From Acidobacteriota bacterium (GTDB lineage: Bacteria > Acidobacteriota > Terriglobia > Terriglobales > SCQP01), in contig DAIDIE010000022.1 of assembly GCA_027459505.1 (NCBI GenBank), positions 88,819 to 152,818 of the forward strand: a stretch of DNA of 64,000 bases, given 5' to 3'. The position numbers were made by a program, and so were the translations under genes. The stretch's first letter is position 1, and each line of letters begins with the position of its first letter. Positions 17,903 through 28,700 of the stretch are shown here, piece by piece. The notes beneath the pieces are model-generated. The model was not told the DNA's origin. It did no database searches and was given only the letters and a program-made list of their open reading frames with translations.

Positions 17903-19669
17903 TCAACGCGTAGGGGGCTGGGCGGAGGCGCCGGCCGGCTCATTGCGTGCCGTCTTGCGGGGGCCTTCTCCCAACCGTTGTGTGTCCGGAGCCCTGAGGG
18001 GAACGCCGGAGCGGGTTAGATCCAGGTAAAAGGGCGCCACCAGGAAAGGCATTTTTTCCTGTGGCGAAAGCAGCGGCACCGCGGGCGCGTCGTCGAAGCT
18101 TAAACCATCCGTCCAGGGATTGATGTCGATGCGTCCGCCCAACGGCAGCGCCGCCGTTTGCTTGAGTGAGAGCGGCTGCAGTGGTGGCGCCTGCTGCATC
18201 AGCTGCGCCAGGTCAGCCAGGTCCGCTCCGGTAATCGAGTTTCCCAACTCGCCGTGGGTCAAATGCGGCAGGTCCGGCGCCGCCTCCGCCAGCGCTCTCA
18301 GATAAAGGCCCGCACTGCCCAACTGACTGCGATAAGGCGAGTGTTCCAGCAGTTGCAGAGCTTTCTTGTCGGCCGCCATCTCTTCCCAGAGTGGCCGGCG
18401 CAGATGGATATCTTCGAAGCTGTCGTGATCGGGAAAGAGCATGCGGTCCGCAAAGGCGTAATCCGTATTGATAGAGTGGCCGAGCACGATGTGCGCCAAC
18501 TCGCGCGCCAGCAGCGCGGCCAGGCTGGCCTCATTGGGGAGGGTATCAACCAGCCCGCGGCTGAACACAATCGTGTGGCCAATACTGAACGCGTCCAGAG
18601 GTGTGGTCAAAAGCACCCGGCAGCGGACAGCGGGCACGATGTTCAGGTGGTTGGTGACGATGAGATTGTTCACCACCGTGGTCAAAACCTGGTCGACCGG
18701 TCCTTGCGGCGCCAACAGGCCGGCCCGCTGCAGCCGCTGCAAAATGTTGTCCTCCGCCTGCCGCTGCCATTCGCGGCGGCTGGCGGCGGGAGACAGAGCG
18801 GGCGGGGAGGTGGCGTTATCGCCCAGTTCTGCCCCCTCAATTTGAATGTTGGTGCGCGTCTCGCGGTGCCGCCAGTAACGCAGGCTGTAGCCCCACAAAC
18901 GGGTTTGCGCCCGGAAGCGCGCATGACGGAACAGGCCGTAACGCAGGTCGTTTTCCTGACTGAACACATTCGTGGGGAGCCAGATGCGCGGCGCCACGTT
19001 GCTGCGCCAGCTGTCAAAGTGCAGGGCGGGATGGTTTCTACCGCCGCCCCAGTAGGCGCCGTTGAAGCGCACTAAAATGTCGTTCCGGTCTTCTACCCAG
19101 ATCCGTCCCCAAAATCCGTGCCGCTGCACGCGCAGCCGCGGCGCCACGTCGAACACGTAGCAGCGCACCTGCCCTAGAAACTGTTCCCGGACAAATTGAA
19201 ACGTGTAGTGTTCCTGATCAAAGTGCCGCGCGTCGGGAAACAGCATCTGCACAAAACCGTTGCGCAGGTAATGCACAGTCAGCGACTCGCGCAGCGGGCG
19301 GGTCACGTGGTCGGTGAGCGGGCCCATCCACTGCTGCCATTCCTTTTGCGGTTCTGGGAGAAAGCTGATCGAGCTCAAGCCATTGTGCCAATCAACGCGG
19401 CTCAGGAAGTACTCATCCCCGGTGGGAACAGAACCCAGTGTGCGCGTGGGCCGCACCATTTGCAGGTACGTCTCGACCCGGGGTGTGAGGGTGCGCATGG
19501 CCGCCAGCAGGTCGTGCTCGTAATGCGACATGCGTCCCAGGATTTCGCTTTGCCGGCGCGCCTGCAGCGAGTTGGATGGGTGCAGGGGCGGCAAGGGGAG
19601 CTGTGCGGTGACCGGGGCGGGGCAGGCGAAAAGCAGCGGCAAAAGGAGAAAGAGAAGAGGTCGATTCAT
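17903..19669 (-). CDS. M48-like peptidase family protein with altered active-site motif
   Basis: 588 aa secreted; LAALLARELAHIVLGHS where M48 peptidases have HExxH. Confidence 0.65.
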   Translation of the reverse strand: MNRPLLFLLLPLLFACPAPVTAQLPLPPLHPSNSLQARRQSEILGRMSHYEHDLLAAMRTLTPRVETYLQMVRPTRTLGSVPTGDEYFLSRVDWHNGLSSISFLPEPQKEWQQWMGPLTDHVTRPLRESLTVHYLRNGFVQMLFPDARHFDQEHYTFQFVREQFLGQVRCYVFDVAPRLRVQRHGFWGRIWVEDRNDILVRFNGAYWGGGRNHPALHFDSWRSNVAPRIWLPTNVFSQENDLRYGLFRHARFRAQTRLWGYSLRYWRHRETRTNIQIEGAELGDNATSPPALSPAASRREWQRQAEDNILQRLQRAGLLAPQGPVDQVLTTVVNNLIVTNHLNIVPAVRCRVLLTTPLDAFSIGHTIVFSRGLVDTLPNEASLAALLARELAHIVLGHSINTDYAFADRMLFPDHDSFEDIHLRRPLWEEMAADKKALQLLEHSPYRSQLGSAGLYLRALAEAAPDLPHLTHGELGNSITGADLADLAQLMQQAPPLQPLSLKQTAALPLGGRIDINPWTDGLSFDDAPAVPLLSPQEKMPFLVAPFYLDLTRSGVPLRAPDTQRLGEGPRKTARNEPAGASAQPPTR

Positions 19670-19692
19670 AACTCTGATCCCAAACCTTGACT

Positions 19693-20766
19693 TCAGTCCG
19701 CCAGGCGGAAGCGGACGTGTAACATCACAACCCAGTCCACAGGATGGCCATCACGTTCCGCGGGCAAAAAGCGGATGGCCTGCGCCGCCAGTTCTGCCTG
19801 GCGGTCGAGACCTCCGCCCAGGTGACGCAAAATCCCGAGCAACTGCACGTGTCCGTTGGCCGCCAACCGCGCCCGCAAGACCACATCCCCCTGCAGTCCC
19901 ATCTGTTTGGCTAAAGGGGTGTACAGAGGCTTGGGCCGGAACAGGATCAGCGGGCTTTGCACGTGGGGCGCGGGCGGCTGCTTGGACGCCGCCGCCGGCG
20001 CGGCTTGCGGAACTGGAAAGCTGCCTAAGCGCGCGGCCAGCGCGGTCGCGGTGGGCACTGTCGCGGTGCTCGTCGCGGCTGCAAAGCCGCCCACCCGCAG
20101 CCCGGGCCCGCGCCCGGCGCCCCCGGTTGCGCCCGGCGCGCCGGCGGCAAACACGCCCACATGGGTGGTTGCGCCTGGTGCGGGTGCGACCGCACCAGGA
20201 TGAGCATTGCCAAAGATGCCAACTTGTACTTGCGGCCGCGGACCCGCGCTTGGCTGCGGCGGCCGGACCTGCGTGCGCGGGGCATGCAGAGCCGCCTCCA
20301 CGGGCGCCGCCGGTGCTACCGCTTGCGGCAAAATGCGCTCCGGCGCGGCAGCCGCCGGCGGCGCCGGCTGCGCCGCGAGGCGCTGGGGAGTGCTGGGCAT
20401 GGGGCGCCGAGCTGTCGGCTGCGGCCGCTTCGGTCGGGACGGTGGCGGAGCCGGCGGCGGACTTAGGGAGGGCGCTGGACCCAGCCACAGCGGCAAACTT
20501 CTGGTGGTGCTGACCTCCCAATGCAGACGGCGCGGCGGTAGCCGCAGGCCAGCCCAAAGCAGCAAAGAAAGCAATAGTACCTGCAGCAGGGCACTGCCCG
20601 CCAAGCTCTGCCGTCGCTGCCGCAGTTGCTCGCTGCTTTCACCCAGCAGGCACACAAAGCCGTCAATCTCTGTTTGAAACTTTCTGGTCGGCGCTGTCGG
20701 TGCAATGCGCATAGCTGCAACTCCGGATGAGGTAAGAAGGGGGGCAGGTTGCGCGCACTGTAGCAA
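19693..20766 (-). CDS. TonB family energy transducer protein
   Basis: 357 aa; TM segment, Pro/Ala-rich linker, C-terminal KPLYTPLAKQMGLQGDVVLRARLAANGHVQ TonB domain. Confidence 0.88.
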   Translation of the reverse strand: MLQCAQPAPLLTSSGVAAMRIAPTAPTRKFQTEIDGFVCLLGESSEQLRQRRQSLAGSALLQVLLLSLLLWAGLRLPPRRLHWEVSTTRSLPLWLGPAPSLSPPPAPPPSRPKRPQPTARRPMPSTPQRLAAQPAPPAAAAPERILPQAVAPAAPVEAALHAPRTQVRPPQPSAGPRPQVQVGIFGNAHPGAVAPAPGATTHVGVFAAGAPGATGGAGRGPGLRVGGFAAATSTATVPTATALAARLGSFPVPQAAPAAASKQPPAPHVQSPLILFRPKPLYTPLAKQMGLQGDVVLRARLAANGHVQLLGILRHLGGGLDRQAELAAQAIRFLPAERDGHPVDWVVMLHVRFRLAD

Positions 20767-20893
20767 ATAGCTGCGGGCATAAGTCCAAAAACAAGGTGCT
20801 TTGCCACCTTAGTCTTATTCGTCACTCCCGCCGCTTTTCTGCTGCATCTTTTCAGCTCTGGCGTGCTTCTCTCTTGAAACGGAGGGGGCAGGA

Positions 20894-21565
20894 GTGAGCG
20901 CCATGCGCAATTGGCGATATTTACAAGGGCAGCCGGAGAGACTGAGAGGCGCCGTTTGCCACCGCGCGACCGGGCGAGTGTTTCCGCCCAGCAGCACCGC
21001 GAGAGGGTTGACCGGGAGGTCGCAGACATTGCGGCGGCCAGGCGCGCCGCCCCGCTTTTGGGCACGGGTTGTGTCGTGCTGCGTGACACGGTCCCGAGGG
21101 GCAATGGTGGTGGCGTTGTTGTTGAGCGCGGGCGCCGCCTGGGCCCAAAGTGCGGCGCAGCCCTATGTGCCCTGCCTGGGCTGCGCCGAGCACACCGAGC
21201 TGCACAATCGCTGGCGCCGCCCCTGGGAGCTGCTGCTGCTGACCCATGGACTGTTATTGACCGAACACTTCTGGCTGGAACAGCGCGCCAGCCGAATGGG
21301 CCTGTGCGAACAGGAGCCGCTGTTGCGCGGCCGCATCCTCTCCCAGAATGGCTGCTATCACTACTCGGCGGCGCGTGCCTGGGGTGTCGAGCTGCCGTTG
21401 GAGTTACTCGTTTTTGTCAGTCCGTCCTGGGGATTGGCCTCCCACGGCCATCCCCGTCTGGGCGCTACCTGGGAACTGGTGCCGATTGCGCTGCACGCGA
21501 TCGCCATTGAGCGCACCGCCAGGGCCATCGATCAGCAAAACAAACTGCAAGCGCTGCTGTTTTAA
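20894..21565 (+). CDS. hypothetical membrane-associated protein
   Basis: ORF with CLGC and hydrophobic C-terminal half; start uncertain. Confidence 0.5.
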   Translation: MSAMRNWRYLQGQPERLRGAVCHRATGRVFPPSSTARGLTGRSQTLRRPGAPPRFWARVVSCCVTRSRGAMVVALLLSAGAAWAQSAAQPYVPCLGCAEHTELHNRWRRPWELLLLTHGLLLTEHFWLEQRASRMGLCEQEPLLRGRILSQNGCYHYSAARAWGVELPLELLVFVSPSWGLASHGHPRLGATWELVPIALHAIAIERTARAIDQQNKLQALLF

Positions 21566-21636
21566 GCCGGCCGCCTTGGGGGCCGGCCCGTGCGCCGAAT
21601 CTGTGCGGCGCGCCTTTCGGTGCGAGGAGATCTGTC

Positions 21637-24600
21637 ATGCGTGGAAACTGGATTAACCGGCAGGCGCTCACAATATGGGCGTGGTTGGAAAGCGGCAACT
21701 TTGTTGTGGCGCGGCGCCGCCACTTTTATGCCGCCGCGGTGGCGTTGGTCTCCAGCGCGTTGCTGGGCGGCTGTGGCGCCCATCTGCCCGCCAACCAGCC
21801 CGTGATTTCCATCAGCCCGGTTTTCGCTCAGCTCCAGGCTGATCTGGGGCAGCAGCATTTTGCCGCCTTCATTCAAAACGACAGCAACACGCAGGTGGTT
21901 TGGAAGGTGAATGGGATTTTGGGTGGCAACGCCGCCTACGGGCATATCGATGGCAGCGGCAACTATTCCGCTCCGGCAGTGGCGCCCGACCCGGCTCAAA
22001 TACAGGTAACGGCGGTCAGCGTGGCGGATAGCCAGCACACCGCCAGCGCCACCGTGCAGATCACGCCCGCCGTGCAGGTGAGTATTTCGCCCGCTAACCC
22101 GTTTGTCAAAGTGCGCACCCAGCAACAGTTCACCGCCACCGTGGACAATGCGGTCAACACTGCCGTGTCCTGGGCGGTGAACGGCGTTGCCGGCGGACTT
22201 CCCGCCACCGGGACAATTGACGCCAATGGCCTGTACACCGCCCCCGCCACCTATCCCGGAGTGGCGCAGGTGACGGTGACCGCCGTCAGCCAGCAGGATC
22301 CCAACCAGTCCGGCAGCACGGCGGTCAATCTGAACAATGGCGTGATCGTAACGGTCACGCCCGCAGTGGCGGCCGTGGACCTGGGTGGTTCGCTGACCTT
22401 CACGGCCAACGTGCAGAATACCGACAACACCGCCGTCAGTTGGAGTGTCAACGATATCGAAGGCGGCAACCCGCAGATCGGCACCATCAGTGCACAGGGT
22501 GTCTACACGGCGCCTCGCGGTTTGCCGGCAAGCAATGCGGTCACCATTACCGCCACCAGTGTGGCCGACCCCACCGCCAGTGGGAGCGCGCAACTCACGC
22601 TCAATGTGCCCCCCGGCGCCTTCAGCCTGTCGCCGGCGCAAGTGCAGCTTTCCATGGCGAAGGCGACCTCGCAAAGTGTGACCTTCACCGTCACCACCGC
22701 TTCGGGCTTTGACGGCACAATTCAGTTTGCCCTTTCGGGCGCGCCACCCAACGTCACTGCCGCCTTCACGCCACAAACACTGACCGGCTCCGGAACTGTC
22801 ATATTGAAGTTATCCACCACCAGCATCAGCCTGGCCGGCTCAAACCTGCCGTTGCTGATCACCGCCACCAGTCAGACCACGGGTGGGGGGAGCACGTTGC
22901 AGACAGCGAATCTCGTGCTCACGATCCAGGGCTGGGCGGGACAGGTACACACGGTCGCTGGTGGTCCCGGTGGGCCCGGCTTCCAGGATGGCTCCGGTCC
23001 CAGCGATGAACTGGAAGCCAATGCGCTGGCCAATGATGGCGCCGGCAATATCTATTTCCTCGACGGGCAGGGCTACGCCCTGCGCGGATTCAATATTCCC
23101 AGCGGCGCGGTAAACACCTTGCAGGGCAGCCCTTACACCTTCTCCTTTGCCGATGGAGAAGGACTGGCCTTGGACCGGCGCAGCAATACCTTCTATATCG
23201 CCGACAGCAGAGATAACCGCATTCTGCGCTATACCGCCGGTGACCAGAAGATGACGGTACTGGCTGGCGGAGGCGCCGCCGGCAGCAAAGACGGGCAGGC
23301 GCAGAACGCGCAGTTCAATCGTCCCATGGGCGTGGCGCTGTCTCCCGACGGGACCACGCTTTACGTGGCCGACTCGCAGAACGATTTGATTCGCAGCGTC
23401 AACGTCGCCAGCGGAATGGTCACCACGATCGCCGGTCAGGCCGGCATCGCCGGTCATCTGGATGGAACCCATCCTACCCTCTGTGCCCCTCGCGGGGTGT
23501 CCCTGAATGACGCCGGAACGACCCTCTATTTTGGGGATACCTGCTCCTACGATATTCGCGCTCTCAACCTGAGCAGCGGCGCCGTCACAACGCTGGCCGG
23601 CACCGGTCAACCGGGGGCGCAGGATGGCCCCGCGCTCCAGGCAAGCTTTTCCGATCTGCGCGGCCTAGCGGTCGATCCACACAATGGCGGCGCGGCATTG
23701 CTCTACGTGGCGGACTCCAACGAGGTTCGCGTGCTGACGCTGGGCCCGGCTCCGCTGGTCTACACGCTGGCGGGCCAGGCCAAACAGGGAACTGCCGACG
23801 GCGGCGGGTCCAGCGCCATGTTCGATAGCCCGCGTGACCTTACGGTTGAAATCGATCAGCGGGGCACCAATACCAGTTCTATTTTTGTCGCCGATACAAA
23901 AAACGGATTGTTGCGCCGCATTGATTTTGCCAACCCGTTGCAAGCCACTAGCGCTGGTTCCGCCAACGTTCTGGTAACCACCATTGCCGGGCAGGTTCCT
24001 GACCGCGGGCGTGCTGACGGGCTTGGCACCGGAACCGGATTCAACTCGCCTTCCGTGGCGCAGTTCAACGCTCCCTGGGGTATCGCCACCGACGGAACGA
24101 AGGCCTACGTGGCCGACAGCGGCAACTCCGCAATTCGCGCCGTTGACCTCTCAACCACCATTGTCAGCACGATCGCGGGACCGGGATTTGGAAATAGTGA
24201 TGGCCCAGCACTCGGAGCCACGTTCAATGGCCCTACGGGACTGGCACTGAATGCGGCAAACGGATGGCTGTTTATCAGTGATACCGGGAACAACGAAGTA
24301 CGCAAGCTGGACCTCAATGCGCAACTCGTTACGACCATTGCCGGTGGCACCACCGCCGGATACACAGACGGCAGTCTGTCTGCCGCGCGCTTTGATCAAC
24401 CAATGGGAATTGCCGCCTCTCCGGACGGCAGCAGAATCTATGTGGCCGATACTGGAAATAACGCCATCCGGATCATCGACCTGAATGCGGACACGGTTAG
24501 TACTCTGGCGGGAGGGCATCCAGGGACCGCCGACGGCGTCGGCACGCTGGCCGAGTTCAACGGGCCAGAGGGGGTGGCCCTCGATCCTACTGGTGCGGCG

Positions 24601-25008
24601 CTTTACATCAGCGATTCCGGCAACCACACCATACGGCGGCTGGACCTTTCCACGCGAGCCGTCACCACCATTGCAGGCACAGCAGGGGATTGCGGCTTTG
24701 CCGATGGCTTTGGGGCCAACGCCTTGATCTGCGATCCGGGAATGATCGCCACCGACGGCAATAGTATCTTTTGGGGCGATCAGGCCGGAGGCTTGGTCCG
24801 TGCTTTGAACCTTTCTACCGGCGCGGTCACCACGTTGGCTGGACAGCCAGCTCTGATTCACATGGCCGACGGAGATTACACTGAAGTGCCCGGAACGCTA
24901 ACCGGCCCAGTGCGCTACAACGTGACTGGGGCAGTTGCCGTCGCTCCTGACGCCAGCTTTCTCCTGTTCAGTGATCGCACAGCCAATACCGTACGGATCG
25001 TGCAATAG
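21637..25008 (+). CDS. secreted NHL-repeat beta-propeller protein with N-terminal Ig-like repeats
   Basis: 1123 aa; lipobox-like LLGGCGAH; repeated AVSWSVNGxxGGNxxxGTI Ig-like modules; repeated LYVADSGNNxIRxxDL...VTTIAG NHL units. Confidence 0.9.
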   Translation: MRGNWINRQALTIWAWLESGNFVVARRRHFYAAAVALVSSALLGGCGAHLPANQPVISISPVFAQLQADLGQQHFAAFIQNDSNTQVVWKVNGILGGNAAYGHIDGSGNYSAPAVAPDPAQIQVTAVSVADSQHTASATVQITPAVQVSISPANPFVKVRTQQQFTATVDNAVNTAVSWAVNGVAGGLPATGTIDANGLYTAPATYPGVAQVTVTAVSQQDPNQSGSTAVNLNNGVIVTVTPAVAAVDLGGSLTFTANVQNTDNTAVSWSVNDIEGGNPQIGTISAQGVYTAPRGLPASNAVTITATSVADPTASGSAQLTLNVPPGAFSLSPAQVQLSMAKATSQSVTFTVTTASGFDGTIQFALSGAPPNVTAAFTPQTLTGSGTVILKLSTTSISLAGSNLPLLITATSQTTGGGSTLQTANLVLTIQGWAGQVHTVAGGPGGPGFQDGSGPSDELEANALANDGAGNIYFLDGQGYALRGFNIPSGAVNTLQGSPYTFSFADGEGLALDRRSNTFYIADSRDNRILRYTAGDQKMTVLAGGGAAGSKDGQAQNAQFNRPMGVALSPDGTTLYVADSQNDLIRSVNVASGMVTTIAGQAGIAGHLDGTHPTLCAPRGVSLNDAGTTLYFGDTCSYDIRALNLSSGAVTTLAGTGQPGAQDGPALQASFSDLRGLAVDPHNGGAALLYVADSNEVRVLTLGPAPLVYTLAGQAKQGTADGGGSSAMFDSPRDLTVEIDQRGTNTSSIFVADTKNGLLRRIDFANPLQATSAGSANVLVTTIAGQVPDRGRADGLGTGTGFNSPSVAQFNAPWGIATDGTKAYVADSGNSAIRAVDLSTTIVSTIAGPGFGNSDGPALGATFNGPTGLALNAANGWLFISDTGNNEVRKLDLNAQLVTTIAGGTTAGYTDGSLSAARFDQPMGIAASPDGSRIYVADTGNNAIRIIDLNADTVSTLAGGHPGTADGVGTLAEFNGPEGVALDPTGAALYISDSGNHTIRRLDLSTRAVTTIAGTAGDCGFADGFGANALICDPGMIATDGNSIFWGDQAGGLVRALNLSTGAVTTLAGQPALIHMADGDYTEVPGTLTGPVRYNVTGAVAVAPDASFLLFSDRTANTVRIVQ

Positions 25009-25042
25009 CGCCCCTAAGACGCCCGATTTTCTTGCAGTGGTC

Positions 25043-25080
25043 AGCGGCCCAAAACGGCACTCCGTTCTGGGCCGCTTTCA
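25043..25080 (+). terminator. intrinsic terminator after the NHL protein
   Basis: agcggccca-aaacggcactccgtt-ctgggccgctttcatt. Confidence 0.65.
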
Positions 25081-25180
25081 TTCGCAGTCGGCCATCGCGG
25101 AAGGCCTTGCGGAGAAGCAAGCCACCGCGTCGTTCCCAGGAAAGAGCCCTAAGAGAACGCCTGTGGCGGCCCGCGTAATA

Positions 25181-25230
25181 CCAGCCAGGGCCGAGTCGAA
25201 CTGATTTCGAGTTCGAAATCACAGGCGTCA
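25181..25230 (+). repeat. partial family B copy (5' end)
   Basis: cagccagggccgagtcgaactgatttcgagttcgaaatcacaggc. Confidence 0.75.
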
Positions 25231-25324
25231 CTGCCACCAATGCCGGCGGGCGGCTCAAGCGACGACGCCCTGTCTTCCTCCCCCGCCTTTTGTCGCCCTC
25301 CGGCCCAGTCCAGCATCATTCCTT

Positions 25325-25503
25325 AGGAGCGAGCCACCGAGTCCTCCATGCGGGAGGAGATCGCAGGTGGAGGGCGGCGAAATTCCGAAGGGCGTCCCCC
25401 TCGCGCGGGAGAGGAGCCCGGCATCGGCGGCTTCACGTTCTCGCTGGAGAACGTGCCAGCGACCAACGGGAGCGGGCGGCCTGAAGGAGACGAGGCCGTG
25501 CCT
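25325..25503 (+). repeat. family A copy A4 (179 bp)
   Basis: aggagcgagccaccgagtcctccatgcgggaggag...gaggccgtgcct. Confidence 0.92.
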
Positions 25504-25659
25504 TTAGCGAAGGTCGCTCAGAGAAAGTGGACGGAACTCCCCTCGGTTAGCGGCGCAGATTGCAGCGCTACAAGTTTTTATTTCGCTCCGGTTCGTTGCC
25601 GATACCCTCCGCGATGCAACGGTGGTACGCTTCCTGCTCGGGCCGGAGCGGGTTCCTGT

Positions 25660-25756
25660 AGAGTGGAAGTTGCTCCACTCTGAACAAGCGTGGAGGATGG
25701 GGAAGTGTGCCTCCCAAACGCTCCAGAAAGAGGAAACCGGAACAGAGCAGTTCCGG
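25660..25756 (+). promoter_or_regulatory. three consecutive hairpins in the 5' UTR of the GH18-NodB-GT2 gene
   Basis: AGAGTGGA/TCCACTCT (25660-25681), GCG.GGAGG/CCTCC..CGC (25688-25721), CCGGAAC/GTTCCGG (25737-25756), ending 11 nt before ATG 25768. Confidence 0.5.
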
Positions 25757-25767
25757 GCGGTGAATGG

Positions 25768-28700
25768 ATGGAAAAGCAGCCAATTTTCTTTGATCCCGCT
25801 CGGCGCCGCTGGAAGCGTACGTTGCGATTGCTGAACCTGGCCGCCGTTCTGGGTGTCGTCCTGTTGGCAGGTTTTATTTTTGAGCTCGCCCACAGTGTGA
25901 GCTTACCGGCGCTGATCCTTCATCCTCATCCCAACGCCTATCCCGTCCGCACCGTTCCCCACGGCCGTCATCCGCGCTTTACGCGTGTGCGTTACCGGCT
26001 GCGTTATCGCCGCTATCCGAAGCTCCGCCATCGTGGCAAGAACGGAGGTATCCGCGCGGCCTTTTACGTGAACTGGGACGCACCCTCTTACGCCTCGCTT
26101 CGCACCCACATACGCGATTTTGATTTCGTTTTTGCGGAATGGCTGCACGCCATCACTCCGGACGGAGAGGTGGAGTCGACTTTCGATGCAAACGCCGATT
26201 GGGGCAATCGCGACTCGGCGATTCAAAACTGGATCCGGCGGGAAAAATCCAACGTCAAGATGATTCCCTTGCTGAACAACTATGACGGCAGCGTCTGGCA
26301 GGGAGACATCCTGGCGCAGGTTCTGAGCGATCCCGATAAGCGCCAGAATCTGGAACAGCAGGCGGTGAATTGGGTCGTGGAGAACCATTACACCGGGCTG
26401 ATGGTCGATTTTGAGGGCCTGCCGCGCAGCGCGCAACCTGACTACCAGGCTTTTGTAGCGGAGCTGCATCCCATGTTGCAGGCCGACGGCTTGAAGTTGT
26501 TCCTCTCGCTCCCCGTCACCGATGACGATTACAACCTGGGGCATTTTGCCAGGAATGCCGACACCGTGCTGCTGATGGACTACGATCAGCACACCCCGGA
26601 CAGCGCTCCCGGCCCGATTGCCGCCCAGGACTGGTTTGACACCAATTTGCGCTCCGCCATGCGCGTGATTCCCCACAACAAGCTGATGCTGGGGCTGGCG
26701 AACTACGCCTATGATTGGCCCGCCGGCGAGCGTGCCAGCACAATCAGCGTGCAACAGGCCCTGCTCGACGCGGATGAAAGCGGCTCGGCGCTGAGCTTTG
26801 ATCCCATGTCGCTGAATCCCGAATTGCAGTACAGCGACGATACCGGACGCAATCACCAGGTCTGGATGACGGACGCGTTGACCGCGGTGAATGAAATGCG
26901 CGTGGCCTCCAGCCTGGGGATCAACTCGTTCGCGGTGTGGCGGCTGGGATCGGGCGACAATTCGCTGTGGCCGGTTTTTGACAAAGCCAACGATAATACC
27001 GCTGTGCGCAAGGCGCTCTCCCACCCCCCCCCTGGCAATGAAATCGATATCGAGGGCAAGGGCGACATCATGCAAGTTGCCGGCGCACCCGAAACCGGTG
27101 AGCGCACGATTCACATCGACAAGTCGTCTTTCCTGCTTACGGATGAGACTTATTTGCGCTACCCGCAGGCGTACCGCATTGAGCAGTACGGGTGGGAGCC
27201 GAAGACCGTTGCGCTTAGCTTCGACGACGGCCCCGATCCGCAATGGACGCCGGCCATTTTGAAAATTCTCAAGCAATACAACGTTCCCGCGACGTTTTTC
27301 GAAATCGGGGTGAATGCCGAGCGCTATCCCTCGATTGTGCGCCAGGTTTACCAGGACGGGAACGAAATTGGAAACCACACCTTCCTGCACCCCGATGCCG
27401 CCGATATCACCAGCCTGCAGTTGCGGCTGGAGCTGAATGGAACGCAAAGGCTACTGGAAAACATCCTTGGGGTGAAGACGGTTTTGTTCCGCCCGCCCTA
27501 CGGCGTCGACAGCACTCCGGAAACCAACGACGAAGTCGTCCCCCTGCAGGAAGCCGAGCAACTGGGCTATATCGTCGTGGGGAATAGCATCGACCCGCAC
27601 GACTGGAAGCATGGCAAGACCGCGGACGAGATTGTCGACGGTGTCTTCAATCAACTTGGGGATGGCAGCATCATCCTGATGCACGACGGAGGAGGCAATC
27701 GCGAGCAGACGGTGCTGGCGCTGCCCCGCATTTTACAGGGCTTGCGCGACCGCGGTTATCGCATCGTTCAGCTTTCCGACCTGATGGGCAAGACGCGCGC
27801 CGAGGTCATGCCAAAGCTGGGACGCTGGGATTTGATCGAGGTGCGCCTCGCCGGATCGCTGTTCCTGGTGCTGCGCTGGATTGAGACCGCCATCATCTGG
27901 ATCTTTTTCGCCGGCATCGTTCTGATGGGCGTGCGCGTGTTTGTTATCGGTTTGCTGGCGATCCTGCAGAAACTCCGGCCGCATCGCCCGCATTCGGATT
28001 ACGCCCCTCCCCTTGCCGTGGTTATTCCGGCCTACAACGAATCCGCGGTCGTGGTCAACACCGTGCATTCGGTTTTGCGCAGCCGTTACGAAGATTTCCG
28101 CGTCATCGTCGTCGACGACGGTTCCACCGACAACACCTTCGAGTTGCTGCGTGAAAACTTCGCCCTCGATCCACGCGTGGTGCTGTTGCACAAATCCAAC
28201 GGTGGCAAGGCTAGCGCGTTGAACCTCGCCATCTCGCAGGTGCGGGAAGACGCCTTCATCACCATCGATGCCGACACCAATATTGACCCGGATGCGCTGC
28301 GTTTGCTGGCGCGCCACTTGAGCGACCCCGCGGTGGGCGCGATTGCCGGAAATGCGAAAGTCGGCAACCGCATCAATCTTGTGACCTGGTTCCAGGCCGG
28401 CGAATACATAACCAGCCAGAATCTTGAACGCCGGGCGCTTGATGTCCTCAACTGCATTACCGTGGTCCCTGGCGCCATTGGCTGCTGGCGCTCCGATGTC
28501 GTGCGGAAGGTGGGCGGTTTCACTGATGTCACCGCCGCCGAAGACGCGGATCTGACCGTAACCATTCGCCGTTTGGGATACCGCATCGTTTACGAGGACG
28601 GCGCCTGTGCCTATACCGAAGCTCCGGTCACGGTGCGGGCTCTGATGAAACAGCGCTTCCGCTGGTCCTACGGCATTATGCAGACGGTGTGGAAGCACCG

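Noticed and set aside
25348-25683. ORF of 111 aa across repeat A4
   Set aside because: Stop-poor because of GC content; the same peptide recurs only because the DNA repeat recurs, with no independent coding evidence.
25903-27447. 514 aa ORF on the minus strand
   Set aside because: Shadow of the GH18-NodB-GT2 fusion.
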